DNA of 18,100 nt. Origin: PVC group bacterium (GTDB lineage Bacteria > Verrucomicrobiota > Kiritimatiellia > CAIKKV01 > PXCX01). Shown here in pieces: positions 8,858 to 17,786 of the stretch; position 1 is the first letter of the stretch, and the number at the start of each line of letters is the position of its first letter. A model generated the notes under the pieces. The model ran no database searches, was not told the DNA's origin, and saw nothing but the letters and a program-made list of their open reading frames with translations. The stretch covers positions 1-18,100 of the forward strand of contig PWZG01000196.1 of the NCBI GenBank assembly GCA_003567575.1, read 5' to 3'. The position numbers were made by a program, and so were the translations under genes.

Positions 8858-11800
8858 ATGAAGCAAACGCCGATGGAATCCCGTCAGGCATCCGCCGATG
8901 CGGTTTCCTCCGAAATGACGGCGGCACTGGAATTGATGATCCGGCGGGTTCGCCGACTGATCGTGTTAAGGGGTCTGTCGCTGGTGATCCTGACCTGGCT
9001 GGCCGGCTTGGCGGTCGCCATGACGATTGACGGGGTTTGGGTGATTTACTCGAACTGGTCGCGTTGGGGACTGTCCCTGATCACGTATGGACCGGCCGCC
9101 GCGATTGCGGTCTGGAGTCTGTTGCGACCCTTGTCGCAAACCTTGACCCCGGCGGGACTGGCACGCGTAATTGAACGCCGGCATCCCGAATTGCATGAAC
9201 GAATCAGTTCCGCGGTGGAATTGTTGGCTGCCGTCGATACGCCGCAAAGACACGGTTCCGCGGCCTTGATCCGTGCGTTGGGCGAGGCGGCATCGGCGGA
9301 TATCCGGCATGTCGATCCGAGGGTGGAAATCTCGATTCACAAGGTTGCCCGCTACCTGGCCGCTTGCGCATCGGCATTGTTGGTTATCGTGGCGATAACC
9401 CTGGCCTGGCCGTCTACGGCCGGACGGCTGGCTCTACGCAGCGCCTTGCCCATGCTTAACCTGCCCAATATTCATGCCGGACACTTGACGGTCGAACCCG
9501 GCGATACAGTCATGTTGCGCGGTGACCGTTTACGGGTGGCATTGACTTCGACCCGCGCGAAGCTGCCGGATGCGCGTCTGATACTCGAGCATGCCGACGA
9601 TCGGCGGGAAACCGTGGTCATGAACCGTATCCCCGGCGGCGATTCGAAAAAAACCCGTTTCTCGATCGTTACCGAACCGTTGAATACCGATGTCAGATAC
9701 CGTATTCGCGGCGGGGATGCGGTAACTCGCGCTTACCAGGTTACCGTTACATCACGTCCCGAAGTTGAATATCTCGATGTCAGTTATCACTACCCGGCTT
9801 ATACCGAACGTGAAAGCAGCCGTACGCGGGTTGTTCACGGCGATATCCGGGCCGTGACCGGTACCGAGGTCGATGTCCGGGCCACATTCAATAAACCGGT
9901 CGCCGGCGTCACGCTGTTCATCGATGGATATGCCGTCGCAAAAAAAACCATCGCTGCACCGGCACGGACACCCGCCCGCGACACGCCCAAGAAACCGTTG
10001 CACGCTCATGAAGCGGCCGAAAAATCAACCCCTGCCGCAACCGGCGCGCCGGACGAACCGCACGGCGGCGATGACCGTCCGCGAATCGATCCGGAGAAGT
10101 TGCGCTTACGGCAACCGGATGCCGATGTTGCCGTGTTCCGGCTGCAACTCAAGCCCGGCATGCAAACCGTCTGGAGAATTGAAGGCACCGATGAATACGG
10201 GTTTACCGGAGGAACCCGCGATTCGATGCTGTATGCCGTCGCCGATGCCGTTCCCGAGGTCAAACTGACCCATCCGACCGAGGATCAATTGAGGTTACGC
10301 GCCACCGATCGCTTCAATTTAGGGTACACGATCATCGATGATTTCGGGATCGGACTGGCCGGTCTGATCCTCGAAGCCGATGGCCGGCCGTTGCCGATCC
10401 GGCGGTTGCCGTTGTCGGGAACAACCGCCGCCAACCGGAATCTACAAGGGGAACTGACCCTTGATCTGGGCGAACTGCCGTTGCAGCAAAGTCAACGCCT
10501 GACGCTCCAACTGCGTGCTCGAGATCTGCGCAGCGAGCCATTCGGCGGTCCCCAGGTCGGCAAATCACGGATTCTCGTAATCGATCTGGATGATACCGCC
10601 CGGCCATACCGCGAACAGGTTCTCGAGCAGCATACCCAACGCTTGCGGCAGGCCTTGACCGAAGCGCGTGATGCAATCGCGAAAACCCGGCAACCGCTTA
10701 CGCGACTGGAACAAGCGCTTCAACAACCGCAAACCGACGATCGCACCATCCATGAGACGACCCGGCGCGCCTTGAGCGCCATCGAAGACGTCGATCACGC
10801 GTTGGAGATAACCGCTGAAATAATGCAGGACGGTTTTTACGACGGGTTACGCCAACCGTTGACCGAGGACGCCGGTGCGGAGGTGATCCATGCCGCGGAA
10901 ACCGTCTCCCAGATACCGGTAGCCGACGATCGTGAGACTCAGACCGCGATGACAGCCGAGGCGGATGCCGCATTGGATCGCGCCGATACTGCCCTGGAAT
11001 CTATGACCGAACAACTGGATGCGATGCATCAGGCGCTGGAACATGCGCTGGCAACCCGGGACTTGGCCGAGCGTCAGGCGGATATGGCGGCAGCCATGGC
11101 GCCACGACAGCGGTGGTTGGATGACCCGCCACCGCCACCGGATACGCGGTTTACGGAAGCGTTGATGCAGGAACCGGAAGCGACGCCGCAGGATTCGAAA
11201 GATTTACAGAAATTATCGGCCGCGGAAGATTCTCTGGAACATCTGCGGAAACGACAGCAAACCCTGGTCGACGAACTGGCCGCCATGATTGAAAGCATCC
11301 CCGATGCCCGCCGGATCGCGACTGAACACATGCGCGAAGATGTTGCGCGGCTCAGTGACGATATCGCGCGTTTACACGAACAACATGAAACCATGCGTCT
11401 TCAAACCGAGGAATCCAAACAAAAGACTGCCGAGTGGGAGACCGCCGCCGAAGCGTTGGCCTCGCAATTCGCGGCGTTATCCGAAGCACACAGCGATTTA
11501 CTCTTGCCGCAACCGACCGTTTCGCCGGCTGATATCGCGAGCGACCTGGAAGCCGGACGTCTGCAGCAGGCGGCCGAAAAGATCGATACTCTCGCTGACG
11601 ATCTGGCGCAACGACGCGAAATGCTCGAACGCGAACAACGCACGGAAGAACTGGCGGAACAGGTTCGCGAGTTGACGCAGGAACACGCGGCCCGCTTGCG
11701 ACGTTTTAGCGATCCGCCGGCAACCGCAACCCGCGCGGAGGAAGACGATCCCGCCAACGACCATGCGGCATTGGCCGCTTTGGCGGACCGCTACGACGGG

Positions 11801-14800
11801 TTGGCCGAGGATGCGCAACAGGCCACGCCGCTGGCGCAACAGGCGTTCTCGCTTTACAATCCGGCCGACGATTTGCGGGCCGCCTTGCCGTCGGAGGACG
11901 AGGCATCTGATGCCGTAACCGGTCAACCGGAGGCGGCGGCTGAAACAGCGCGTGACAAGGCAACCCGACTGCGCGCAGCCTTGGAGGCCGCGGTTCAGGC
12001 CGCAAAAGCGGAACGTCTGGCCGAACGGTTTGATGCCGTGACCGAGGAACTGGACGCGATGGAAAACCTGTTGGCTCGCTCGCATGATTTGGCCAAACGT
12101 ATGGAGCAGGCGCTCGATCCCTGGCAGCAAACGCTGGATACCGCCAAGGCACAGGCCGCCGAACAGACGGATGCGATTCAACGCCGACGGAAAGCGTTGG
12201 CGGACGATGCGCAAGCATTACTCGACCAAATGCGCGATCATCCGGTCGCCGGTCCCGCGGTTACGGATACATTGCAACAGGCCTTAACGCCACCACCGGA
12301 TCGGTTGCCGTCGGAGGAGTCGCCACCGTCAGCCGCGATTGACGCGCAACGAGTCGCGCATGCCGCCGAGGAAACACGGCGCGCAGCGGATACCGTCGAG
12401 ACGCAAGCCGCACAAACACAGGAACGTGCCGATGCCATGGTTCAGCGCGCACGCGATGCGTTGGATGACATGGAGGGCGTGGCCGATGACGTTTTGCAGC
12501 GTGAAGCCCGTTGGCGTCTGGAAGAAGCCGAAGAAACACGCGAACGCGATCTTCGCCGCGTTGAAGACGCCCAGGACATGGCCGGGCGACTCAAGCATCT
12601 GGCCAATGATTTGGATGAAATCGCCGGCGATGTCAGTGCCGCCGAAGCACAACATGCCGCCATCGCGACAGATCGCGAGCGGGCTGCCGAAGCACAAACC
12701 CTGGCGGAAGCAGCCTCCCGGCGGGCCGAGGCCGCGGAGCGCGCCATCGATCGATTACGCGAAAAACAAGCCCGTCTGGAAGAACAACAGGAAGCCATGC
12801 AGACCGATATCGACGCGTTACCGGCGCCCGATACCCATCGTATGGCCCGTTGGCAAAAGGAAAAAAGCGTGCCGGCTGCCGCCGAAGCTTTACAGGCGCT
12901 GTCGCAAACCGCCGCCGACCTGGCACAACGCCAGACTGAATTGGCCGACGCGATGGCCGAAACACAGGCAGATCAGGAAGCACTCCACCGCCGGCCCACC
13001 GAAATGCGGGAACCACCCACCGCGGCGGAACCACCCACCGCGGCGGAACCTGTCGCCGCGGTTGCCGACGCCGCGCCGCCGGACGTGGTGGACACCGAGC
13101 GTGAGACGCTCGAAAAAGTTCAAGCCCTCGAAACCGGTATGCGGGAATTGGCTGAAACACAACGGGCACTGGCCCGCGATACACGCGAAATCAAACAACA
13201 GGCCGCCGAATTGACGGCCGATACCCGGCCGATCCCGTTGCCGCAACCCGAACAGTCCATGGATCGCGCCGCACGCGCCCTGGAGTCGGGCGACCCAAAA
13301 ACGGCACAGGAAGCGGCCCGCCAAGCGGTCGAAGAACAAGCCCAATTGGCCGAAACCCTGGCCGCCCGGGCAGCCACCATGCCGCCGGATAAACGGATGG
13401 CCGCCGCACAACCGTCTGCACCGGCTGATCCTGACCCGGTATCGGACACCGCCACAGCGGCTGATGAGACGACAGCCGCGCCGGGGATCGATGACCCGGC
13501 CCGCTTGGTCGACACGACGACGGCCGCGCCGGCACCGGACGAACTACCGTTAATATCGAGTCCGCCCGAACATCAGGTCGCGTTCGATCAGGATGACATC
13601 GGCTCGGATCACTTCGATCAAGCACGTATTCCCGAAGACAGGGACGTTCCGTCGTCCGATTCCACGACCCGCAAGATGCCGAGGCCGCCGCCGTTGCCCA
13701 GGGAAACCGGCGTTTCTCCTTACCTCCCGGCATTAACGGAAAGCGATCTGGAAGCCGCCCGCCGCGAATTCGCGGAATTAAGCGCGATGCCAGTCGACAA
13801 TCGAGACTATTCTCCAGACAGGCATGGCCATGCAATGGAGGAACCGCCGCCTCCGCAAAGCGAAAGTCCCGCCAAAACAACCATGCCGTCGGAAACCGGC
13901 ATGACGGCCGACGATCCTGACCGTGTATTCGCGGCGGCCGAATCCGTCGCGGACGGACAAACGGCGCAACCTTCCGACCCATCCGTTGCCGCGGAGGAAA
14001 CGTCGCAGCAGACGATGGCGCCCCAAACCGCGGCAACCCCGCCATCCGGCGTCGAATCATCAACCGCGATGCCGGCGGCGGACCGGGAACAGGATCCACA
14101 ACCAAGAGAACCCGCACAGCCAATGGCCGACGCACCGGCACCCTCAACCCCGCATGGGTTGGCGCCCGAACCCGGCACGCATCGAACGGTTATGGACGAA
14201 CCGGGCATGGCGTCCGGCTCGCCGCTGGACGACCTGCAACCTGGCGTTATAGCCGAACGGATACGCCGGATTGAGGAACGTCTAGACACGCAACAGCGTG
14301 TCGCGGAATCGTTGCCGGCACATTCCGGCTGGCGCCAAATCCCGGAAAACCAAACCGTTCCGCCGGAAACAATCGACCGGTTATTCGATCAGATACAGCA
14401 ATTGGATGGCTTGGCGCCGCGTTTCCTGCCGCGGGGCCAAATGCCTGACGGGTTGCGTCGGCAACCTGCCGGCGATGATGAAGCGCAGGAGATTGAAACC
14501 ATATTGCCGCGCATGGCGAGCCATGCCCAGGCATACCATGATGTCTTGACGGGACTTGATCCGGATACGCTGACGCCGGAGGCGGCCGCCGAACATCGGG
14601 CGTTGGCCGAGGCCCTGCAATACGCCGGACGTGCCTCGCTGGACGGCGATCCGCGCGATGCCGAAGAAGCCGCCCGACGTATGGCCTTGACGGCTGAAGC
14701 AGCGCGAAAACGTGTGGAAGCCATGGGTTTATCGGTCGAACCGCGTCTCGCAGAGCGTGTTGACGACGACGATCTGTCCGACGAGGCCATGCGCCGCCTG

Positions 14801-14947
14801 GGCTTGCCGGTCTCCGATTGGTTGCGGTTGCCGGGCGAATTACGCAGTGAAGTCATGCAAGCCCGGCCCGCGCAAGGTCCGGAAGAATACCGGACCTTGA
14901 TTAAACGGTATTTCAGTGATATTGCGAGGGAACGCGAAACGGAGTAA
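8858..14947 (+). CDS. giant DUF4175-like membrane-anchored coiled-coil protein
   Basis: This 2029-residue protein has three N-terminal helices (about 36-57, 68-89, 163-184), with RRVRR before the first and a basic loop (RVIERRHPELHERISSAVEL, 103-122) between the second and third. That places the remaining 1840 or so residues in the periplasm. Residues of about 200-330 are beta-rich, including RPEVEYLDVSYHYPAYTERE, typical of DUF4175-like proteins. From about 580 to 1390 it is mostly heptad-like helix rich in Ala, Glu, Gln and Arg. About 1490-1785 is low-complexity Pro/Ala/Thr/acidic linker. Helices return to the end, closing with DWLRLPGELRSEV and EEYRTLIKRYFSDIAR, a conserved tail. The only cysteine is Cys170, in helix 3. 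It is probably a structural or tethering part of the MoxR-vWA complex. The family match is from memory of homologous patterns. Confidence 0.88.
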   Translation: MKQTPMESRQASADAVSSEMTAALELMIRRVRRLIVLRGLSLVILTWLAGLAVAMTIDGVWVIYSNWSRWGLSLITYGPAAAIAVWSLLRPLSQTLTPAGLARVIERRHPELHERISSAVELLAAVDTPQRHGSAALIRALGEAASADIRHVDPRVEISIHKVARYLAACASALLVIVAITLAWPSTAGRLALRSALPMLNLPNIHAGHLTVEPGDTVMLRGDRLRVALTSTRAKLPDARLILEHADDRRETVVMNRIPGGDSKKTRFSIVTEPLNTDVRYRIRGGDAVTRAYQVTVTSRPEVEYLDVSYHYPAYTERESSRTRVVHGDIRAVTGTEVDVRATFNKPVAGVTLFIDGYAVAKKTIAAPARTPARDTPKKPLHAHEAAEKSTPAATGAPDEPHGGDDRPRIDPEKLRLRQPDADVAVFRLQLKPGMQTVWRIEGTDEYGFTGGTRDSMLYAVADAVPEVKLTHPTEDQLRLRATDRFNLGYTIIDDFGIGLAGLILEADGRPLPIRRLPLSGTTAANRNLQGELTLDLGELPLQQSQRLTLQLRARDLRSEPFGGPQVGKSRILVIDLDDTARPYREQVLEQHTQRLRQALTEARDAIAKTRQPLTRLEQALQQPQTDDRTIHETTRRALSAIEDVDHALEITAEIMQDGFYDGLRQPLTEDAGAEVIHAAETVSQIPVADDRETQTAMTAEADAALDRADTALESMTEQLDAMHQALEHALATRDLAERQADMAAAMAPRQRWLDDPPPPPDTRFTEALMQEPEATPQDSKDLQKLSAAEDSLEHLRKRQQTLVDELAAMIESIPDARRIATEHMREDVARLSDDIARLHEQHETMRLQTEESKQKTAEWETAAEALASQFAALSEAHSDLLLPQPTVSPADIASDLEAGRLQQAAEKIDTLADDLAQRREMLEREQRTEELAEQVRELTQEHAARLRRFSDPPATATRAEEDDPANDHAALAALADRYDGLAEDAQQATPLAQQAFSLYNPADDLRAALPSEDEASDAVTGQPEAAAETARDKATRLRAALEAAVQAAKAERLAERFDAVTEELDAMENLLARSHDLAKRMEQALDPWQQTLDTAKAQAAEQTDAIQRRRKALADDAQALLDQMRDHPVAGPAVTDTLQQALTPPPDRLPSEESPPSAAIDAQRVAHAAEETRRAADTVETQAAQTQERADAMVQRARDALDDMEGVADDVLQREARWRLEEAEETRERDLRRVEDAQDMAGRLKHLANDLDEIAGDVSAAEAQHAAIATDRERAAEAQTLAEAASRRAEAAERAIDRLREKQARLEEQQEAMQTDIDALPAPDTHRMARWQKEKSVPAAAEALQALSQTAADLAQRQTELADAMAETQADQEALHRRPTEMREPPTAAEPPTAAEPVAAVADAAPPDVVDTERETLEKVQALETGMRELAETQRALARDTREIKQQAAELTADTRPIPLPQPEQSMDRAARALESGDPKTAQEAARQAVEEQAQLAETLAARAATMPPDKRMAAAQPSAPADPDPVSDTATAADETTAAPGIDDPARLVDTTTAAPAPDELPLISSPPEHQVAFDQDDIGSDHFDQARIPEDRDVPSSDSTTRKMPRPPPLPRETGVSPYLPALTESDLEAARREFAELSAMPVDNRDYSPDRHGHAMEEPPPPQSESPAKTTMPSETGMTADDPDRVFAAAESVADGQTAQPSDPSVAAEETSQQTMAPQTAATPPSGVESSTAMPAADREQDPQPREPAQPMADAPAPSTPHGLAPEPGTHRTVMDEPGMASGSPLDDLQPGVIAERIRRIEERLDTQQRVAESLPAHSGWRQIPENQTVPPETIDRLFDQIQQLDGLAPRFLPRGQMPDGLRRQPAGDDEAQEIETILPRMASHAQAYHDVLTGLDPDTLTPEAAAEHRALAEALQYAGRASLDGDPRDAEEAARRMALTAEAARKRVEAMGLSVEPRLAERVDDDDLSDEAMRRLGLPVSDWLRLPGELRSEVMQARPAQGPEEYRTLIKRYFSDIARERETE
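13009..13050 (+). repeat. 18-bp in-frame tandem duplication
   Basis: GGAACCACCCACCGCGGC occurs at 13009-13026 and again at 13027-13044, followed by a third partial copy (GGAACC). It encodes EPPTAAEPPTAAEP in a Pro/Ala linker of the giant protein. The two copies are identical, which suggests recent slippage. Confidence 0.9.
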
Positions 14948-15006
14948 GAGTAACGGTTCAGGACCACCTTGTCTTGGATTACAGGTTGAAGGAGTAAAAG
15001 AACACG

Positions 15007-16071
15007 GTGCAACAGAAATGTTTATATCCCGACACGCGACACGCGACGTATAAATTATTCGGTGCTTATCTTGTCCTGGCGCTGATCGGTACTTTGTTCG
15101 GGCCGACCGTCGTGCCGGTACGAAGCGATGTATTGGACGAAATCGATCGGAAATATCATCAGCCGATCGGTGAGGCGGTCGATCGCGGGTTGGCATCGCT
15201 GGCCGCCGGACAATTGCCGGACGGCGCATTCGACAACACACACCCGGCCGTGGGGGCGGCCCTCGGGGTCATGTCCTTTCTGGCCAAGGGATATTCACCC
15301 GGTATCGGACCGTATGGCGATGTGATCGATCGCGGTATCGATCGCGTTCTGGAATCGCAACGCGACGACGGTATGTTGGCCGCCGAAGGCAATATGTACG
15401 GACACAGCGCGGCAACTCTGATGCTGGCCGAAGTCACCGGCATGCTCGATCCGCAACGTCAGGAACGCGTCGACGAGGCGCTGGGCAAGGCCGTCAAACT
15501 GTTGCTTGACGCGCAACGAATCAATAAATCCCCGCAACATCAGGGAGGATGGCGATATCAACCCAACAGTAACGACAGCGATATGTCGTTGACCGGTTGG
15601 GCGTTCATGGCGATATGGGCCGCACGTAATGCCGGTTACCCGGTGCCGCGTCAGGCCATTGATGATGCCGTCGAATATATTATGCGCTGTCACCGCGAAC
15701 AGGACGGTGGATTCGCATACATGCCAGGCAGAGGTTCATCCGCGCCGCTGGTCGGGATCGGCGCCCTGTGCCTGACCCTGGCCGACCGCCATCCCGACGA
15801 GGTCAAGACCGCCGCCGGTTTCATTGCCCGGCATGATATAGGTGCCGGCCGTTTTTATTATAATGTTTACTATAGTGCGCAAGCCATGTTTCAATTGGGC
15901 GGAGAGTATTGGGAAGAATATGCGCCGCGCCTGTATGAAACCGTCCTGGCCCGCCAACAACCCGATGGTTCGTTCAGCCGCGACCAGGATTCCGGTCAGG
16001 CCTACGCGACGGCCATGGCTATCCTGTCACTGACACCCACCTTCCGGCAATTACCGGTTTATCAACGATGA
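15007..16071 (+). CDS. exported prenyltransferase/squalene-cyclase-repeat protein
   Basis: This 354-residue protein starts at a GTG with AAGGAG at 14989-14994, 12 nt upstream; no in-frame ATG lies nearby. Residues of about 17-40 are hydrophobic and end VVPVRS, consistent with a signal peptide or anchor. The rest is about five alpha-alpha toroid repeats: GLASLAAGQLPDGAF (61-75), RVLESQRDDG (near 113), LLLDAQ with QGGWRYQP (about 160-190), YIMRCHREQDGGFAYMPG (about 223-240) and VLARQQPDGSF (about 312-322). The segment DSDMSLTGWAFMA is typical of the planctomycete-type family. I see no DxDD protonation motif of squalene-hopene cyclases, and export argues against terpene cyclisation. It follows the giant gene by 59 bp. 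It may be a binding or scaffolding toroid. Confidence 0.88.
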   Translation: MQQKCLYPDTRHATYKLFGAYLVLALIGTLFGPTVVPVRSDVLDEIDRKYHQPIGEAVDRGLASLAAGQLPDGAFDNTHPAVGAALGVMSFLAKGYSPGIGPYGDVIDRGIDRVLESQRDDGMLAAEGNMYGHSAATLMLAEVTGMLDPQRQERVDEALGKAVKLLLDAQRINKSPQHQGGWRYQPNSNDSDMSLTGWAFMAIWAARNAGYPVPRQAIDDAVEYIMRCHREQDGGFAYMPGRGSSAPLVGIGALCLTLADRHPDEVKTAAGFIARHDIGAGRFYYNVYYSAQAMFQLGGEYWEEYAPRLYETVLARQQPDGSFSRDQDSGQAYATAMAILSLTPTFRQLPVYQR

Positions 16072-16113
16072 TTCAATAAATTCACATCCTTCCATTAAAA
16101 AGAAAGGCGACTC

Positions 16114-16554
16114 ATGCAGAACGCGCTCCAACCAACATCGATTCTTGATCGTTACCATCCCGCCCGCCGGTTTCTACCGTTACTGCCGCTCATCGCCTTG
16201 CTTGCCGCCGGCGGCGTCGGCTGTGGACGGCGGCCGGACACCGAGCGCTTTTTCGATTACGGTACCGGTAAAGTCAATCTCGATCGGATTACCTATATCA
16301 CACCCCGGATCAAAGTCGGGATTGATGATTTCCCGCTGACCGATGCCGGGATCGAAACGGTAATTGGCCATTTACACGATGGACGCTGGTCGTATTTCGA
16401 TGTGCAAGCCCAGATATTTTTCGACGAATTCGTCTGGCGGGTGTTCAGATCCGAGACCTTCGACAAAGACGAAAACCCGCTGACATCTGACGATATCGAC
16501 TCGATTGAACGCGAATTGCGATCCGCGCTGCGTCGCTATCAGGCCATCCAATAG
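16114..16554 (+). CDS. small putative lipoprotein of unknown function
   Basis: This 146-residue protein begins after GAAAGG (16102-16107, 6 nt before the ATG). A basic N-terminal region (RYHPARR) is followed by a hydrophobic core (FLPLLPLIALLAAGG) and GVGC, with Cys37 as probable lipidation site. The lipobox is not ideal, with Gly at -3. The mature part is about 110 residues, acidic and aromatic, with ITYITPRIKVGIDDFP and HDGRWSYFDVQAQIFFDEFVWRVF, and a final helix DDIDSIERELRSALRRYQAIQ. I do not recognise a family. It lies 42 bp after the toroid protein in the same direction, so it probably belongs to the same envelope system. An uncleaved signal anchor is the alternative. Confidence 0.8.
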   Translation: MQNALQPTSILDRYHPARRFLPLLPLIALLAAGGVGCGRRPDTERFFDYGTGKVNLDRITYITPRIKVGIDDFPLTDAGIETVIGHLHDGRWSYFDVQAQIFFDEFVWRVFRSETFDKDENPLTSDDIDSIERELRSALRRYQAIQ

Positions 16555-16615
16555 GCCGGCGTTTTTCGTCCGGATCGCCATCGGGCATCAGGAACACTAA
16601 TTGGAACAAAAAAGT

Positions 16616-16621
16616 AAGGAG
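16616..16621 (+). promoter_or_regulatory. ribosome binding site of the aldo-keto reductase
   Basis: AAGGAG lies 7 nt before the ATG at 16629 and supports that start. The 74-bp gap upstream holds no clear terminator or promoter, so read-through from the operon is possible. Confidence 0.7.
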
Positions 16622-16628
16622 AACAAAT

Positions 16629-17612
16629 ATGAGCGAATCGGACCGCTATACTCAAGCCGTTTACCGTCGTTGTGGTCGCAGCGGTTTAAAACTACCGCTG
16701 ATTTCACTGGGATTATGGCATAATTTCGGTGATGTTGACCGATACGACAATAGCCGACAGATGATCCTCGAGGCGTTTGACCTGGGAATCACGCATTTCG
16801 ATCTGGCCAACAATTATGGTCCGCCCCCCGGTTCGGCCGAGCGGACATTCGGCCGTGTGTTGCGCGATGATCTCGCTTCCTGGCGTGACGAGCTGATCGT
16901 CTCGACCAAGGCCGGCTTCCGGATGTGGCCGGGACCGTACGGCGAATGGGGTTCGCGCAAGAATCTTTTGGCCAGTCTGGATCAGAGTCTGAAACGGATG
17001 GGCTTGGAGTATGTAGATATCTTTTATTCACACCGGCCCGATCCAGAGACACCGATGGAAGAAACCATGGGCGCTTTGGATACCGCCGTACGAAGTGGAA
17101 AGGCCCTGTATGCCGGTATTTCAAATTATGCTCCCGACCAGACGCGGGAAGCGGTTAAATGCTTGCAAGCCGCGGGAACACCCTGTTTAATTCATCAGCG
17201 TAATTACAGCCTGTTCAATCGTACGGCCGAGGAAGGTCTTTTGGATGTGCTGGAAAATGCCGGAATGGGGATGATCGCATTTTGTCCGCTGGCACAGGGC
17301 CTGCTAAGCTCACGTTATATTGATGGTATTCCAGCCGATTCACGGGGTGGCAAGCCGGGGACCTTTCTGAAACCGGAAAAAATTACGCCCGCCGCGGTCG
17401 CCAAGGCCCGGGCACTGAATGCTGTCGCGCACGAGCGCGGGCAGACACTGCCGCAGATGGCGCTGGCCTGGGTATTGCGCGATGCTCGCATCACCAGCGC
17501 TCTGATCGGGGCCAGCCGGCCGGAACAGATTCGCGAAAATGCCGCGATCCTGCGTAGCGAACCACGGTTTACCCAGGAAGAATGTGCCCGTATCGATACG
17601 ATTACGCGCTAA
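16629..17612 (+). CDS. gpr: aldo-keto reductase, YghZ/GpR type (L-glyceraldehyde 3-phosphate reductase)
   Basis: This 327-residue protein closely matches the E. coli YghZ (GpR, AKR14A) pattern along its whole length. It has YRRCGRSGLKLPLISLGLWHN near the start, FDLANNYGPPPGSAE with catalytic Asp58 and Tyr63, STKAG with Lys94, and YSHRPD with His135. That is the complete Asp-Tyr-Lys-His tetrad. The C-terminal LIGASRPEQIREN binds the NADPH 2'-phosphate in relatives. Such enzymes reduce L-glyceraldehyde 3-phosphate and methylglyoxal in the cytoplasm with NADPH. It is a housekeeping or detoxification enzyme with no obvious link to the upstream membrane complex. The gene ends 1 nt before a GC-rich hairpin. 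The family is firm; the exact substrate is inferred from similarity. Confidence 0.93.
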   Translation: MSESDRYTQAVYRRCGRSGLKLPLISLGLWHNFGDVDRYDNSRQMILEAFDLGITHFDLANNYGPPPGSAERTFGRVLRDDLASWRDELIVSTKAGFRMWPGPYGEWGSRKNLLASLDQSLKRMGLEYVDIFYSHRPDPETPMEETMGALDTAVRSGKALYAGISNYAPDQTREAVKCLQAAGTPCLIHQRNYSLFNRTAEEGLLDVLENAGMGMIAFCPLAQGLLSSRYIDGIPADSRGGKPGTFLKPEKITPAAVAKARALNAVAHERGQTLPQMALAWVLRDARITSALIGASRPEQIRENAAILRSEPRFTQEECARIDTITR

Positions 17613-17613
17613 G

Positions 17614-17628
17614 GCGGGCTTCGCCCGC
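17614..17628 (+). terminator. GC hairpin directly after the aldo-keto reductase stop
   Basis: GCGGGC (17614-17619) pairs with GCCCGC (17623-17628) around a TTC loop, starting one base after the taa stop. No T-run follows, so it is not a classical intrinsic terminator. It may protect the 3' end or be a REP-like element. Confidence 0.45.
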
Positions 17629-17674
17629 AACCCGGAGATCAGAGGTCAGGAAAGAGAATTGCCAGCGTAGGGCA

Positions 17675-17737
17675 GGACGTCCCGGACCGCCCCGGATACT
17701 GGCTTGCGAAACTTTGGATCGTGCGTCCGGGACGTCC
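17675..17737. repeat. 13-bp inverted repeat, possibly a diverged REP pair
   Basis: GGACGTCCCGGAC (17675-17687) is the exact reverse complement of 17725-17737, with 37 nt between. A GTAG lies a few bases before the left arm (17667-17670), as in the other elements here. The right arm is itself bracketed by GTGCG (17721-17725) and CGCAC (17737-17741). Confidence 0.6.
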
Positions 17738-17786
17738 GCACGTACGGCTGAACTCCGCCAAAAACATTACGAGTTGCGCGGCAGCG

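Noticed and set aside
12339..13214. Long second forward frame (291 residues) inside the giant gene
   Set aside because: It is rich in Pro, Arg and Lys, as expected of an out-of-frame reading of G+C-rich Ala/Glu codons, and has no ribosome site.
13191..14147. Long antisense frame (318 residues) opposite the giant gene
   Set aside because: It is Arg/Pro-rich shadow sequence caused by codon bias in the low-complexity region, with no sign of a start signal.
16555..16628. Possible terminator between the lipoprotein gene and the aldo-keto reductase
   Set aside because: GCCGGC followed by GTTTTT is present, but the palindrome has no loop and no longer stem, so it is not convincing.
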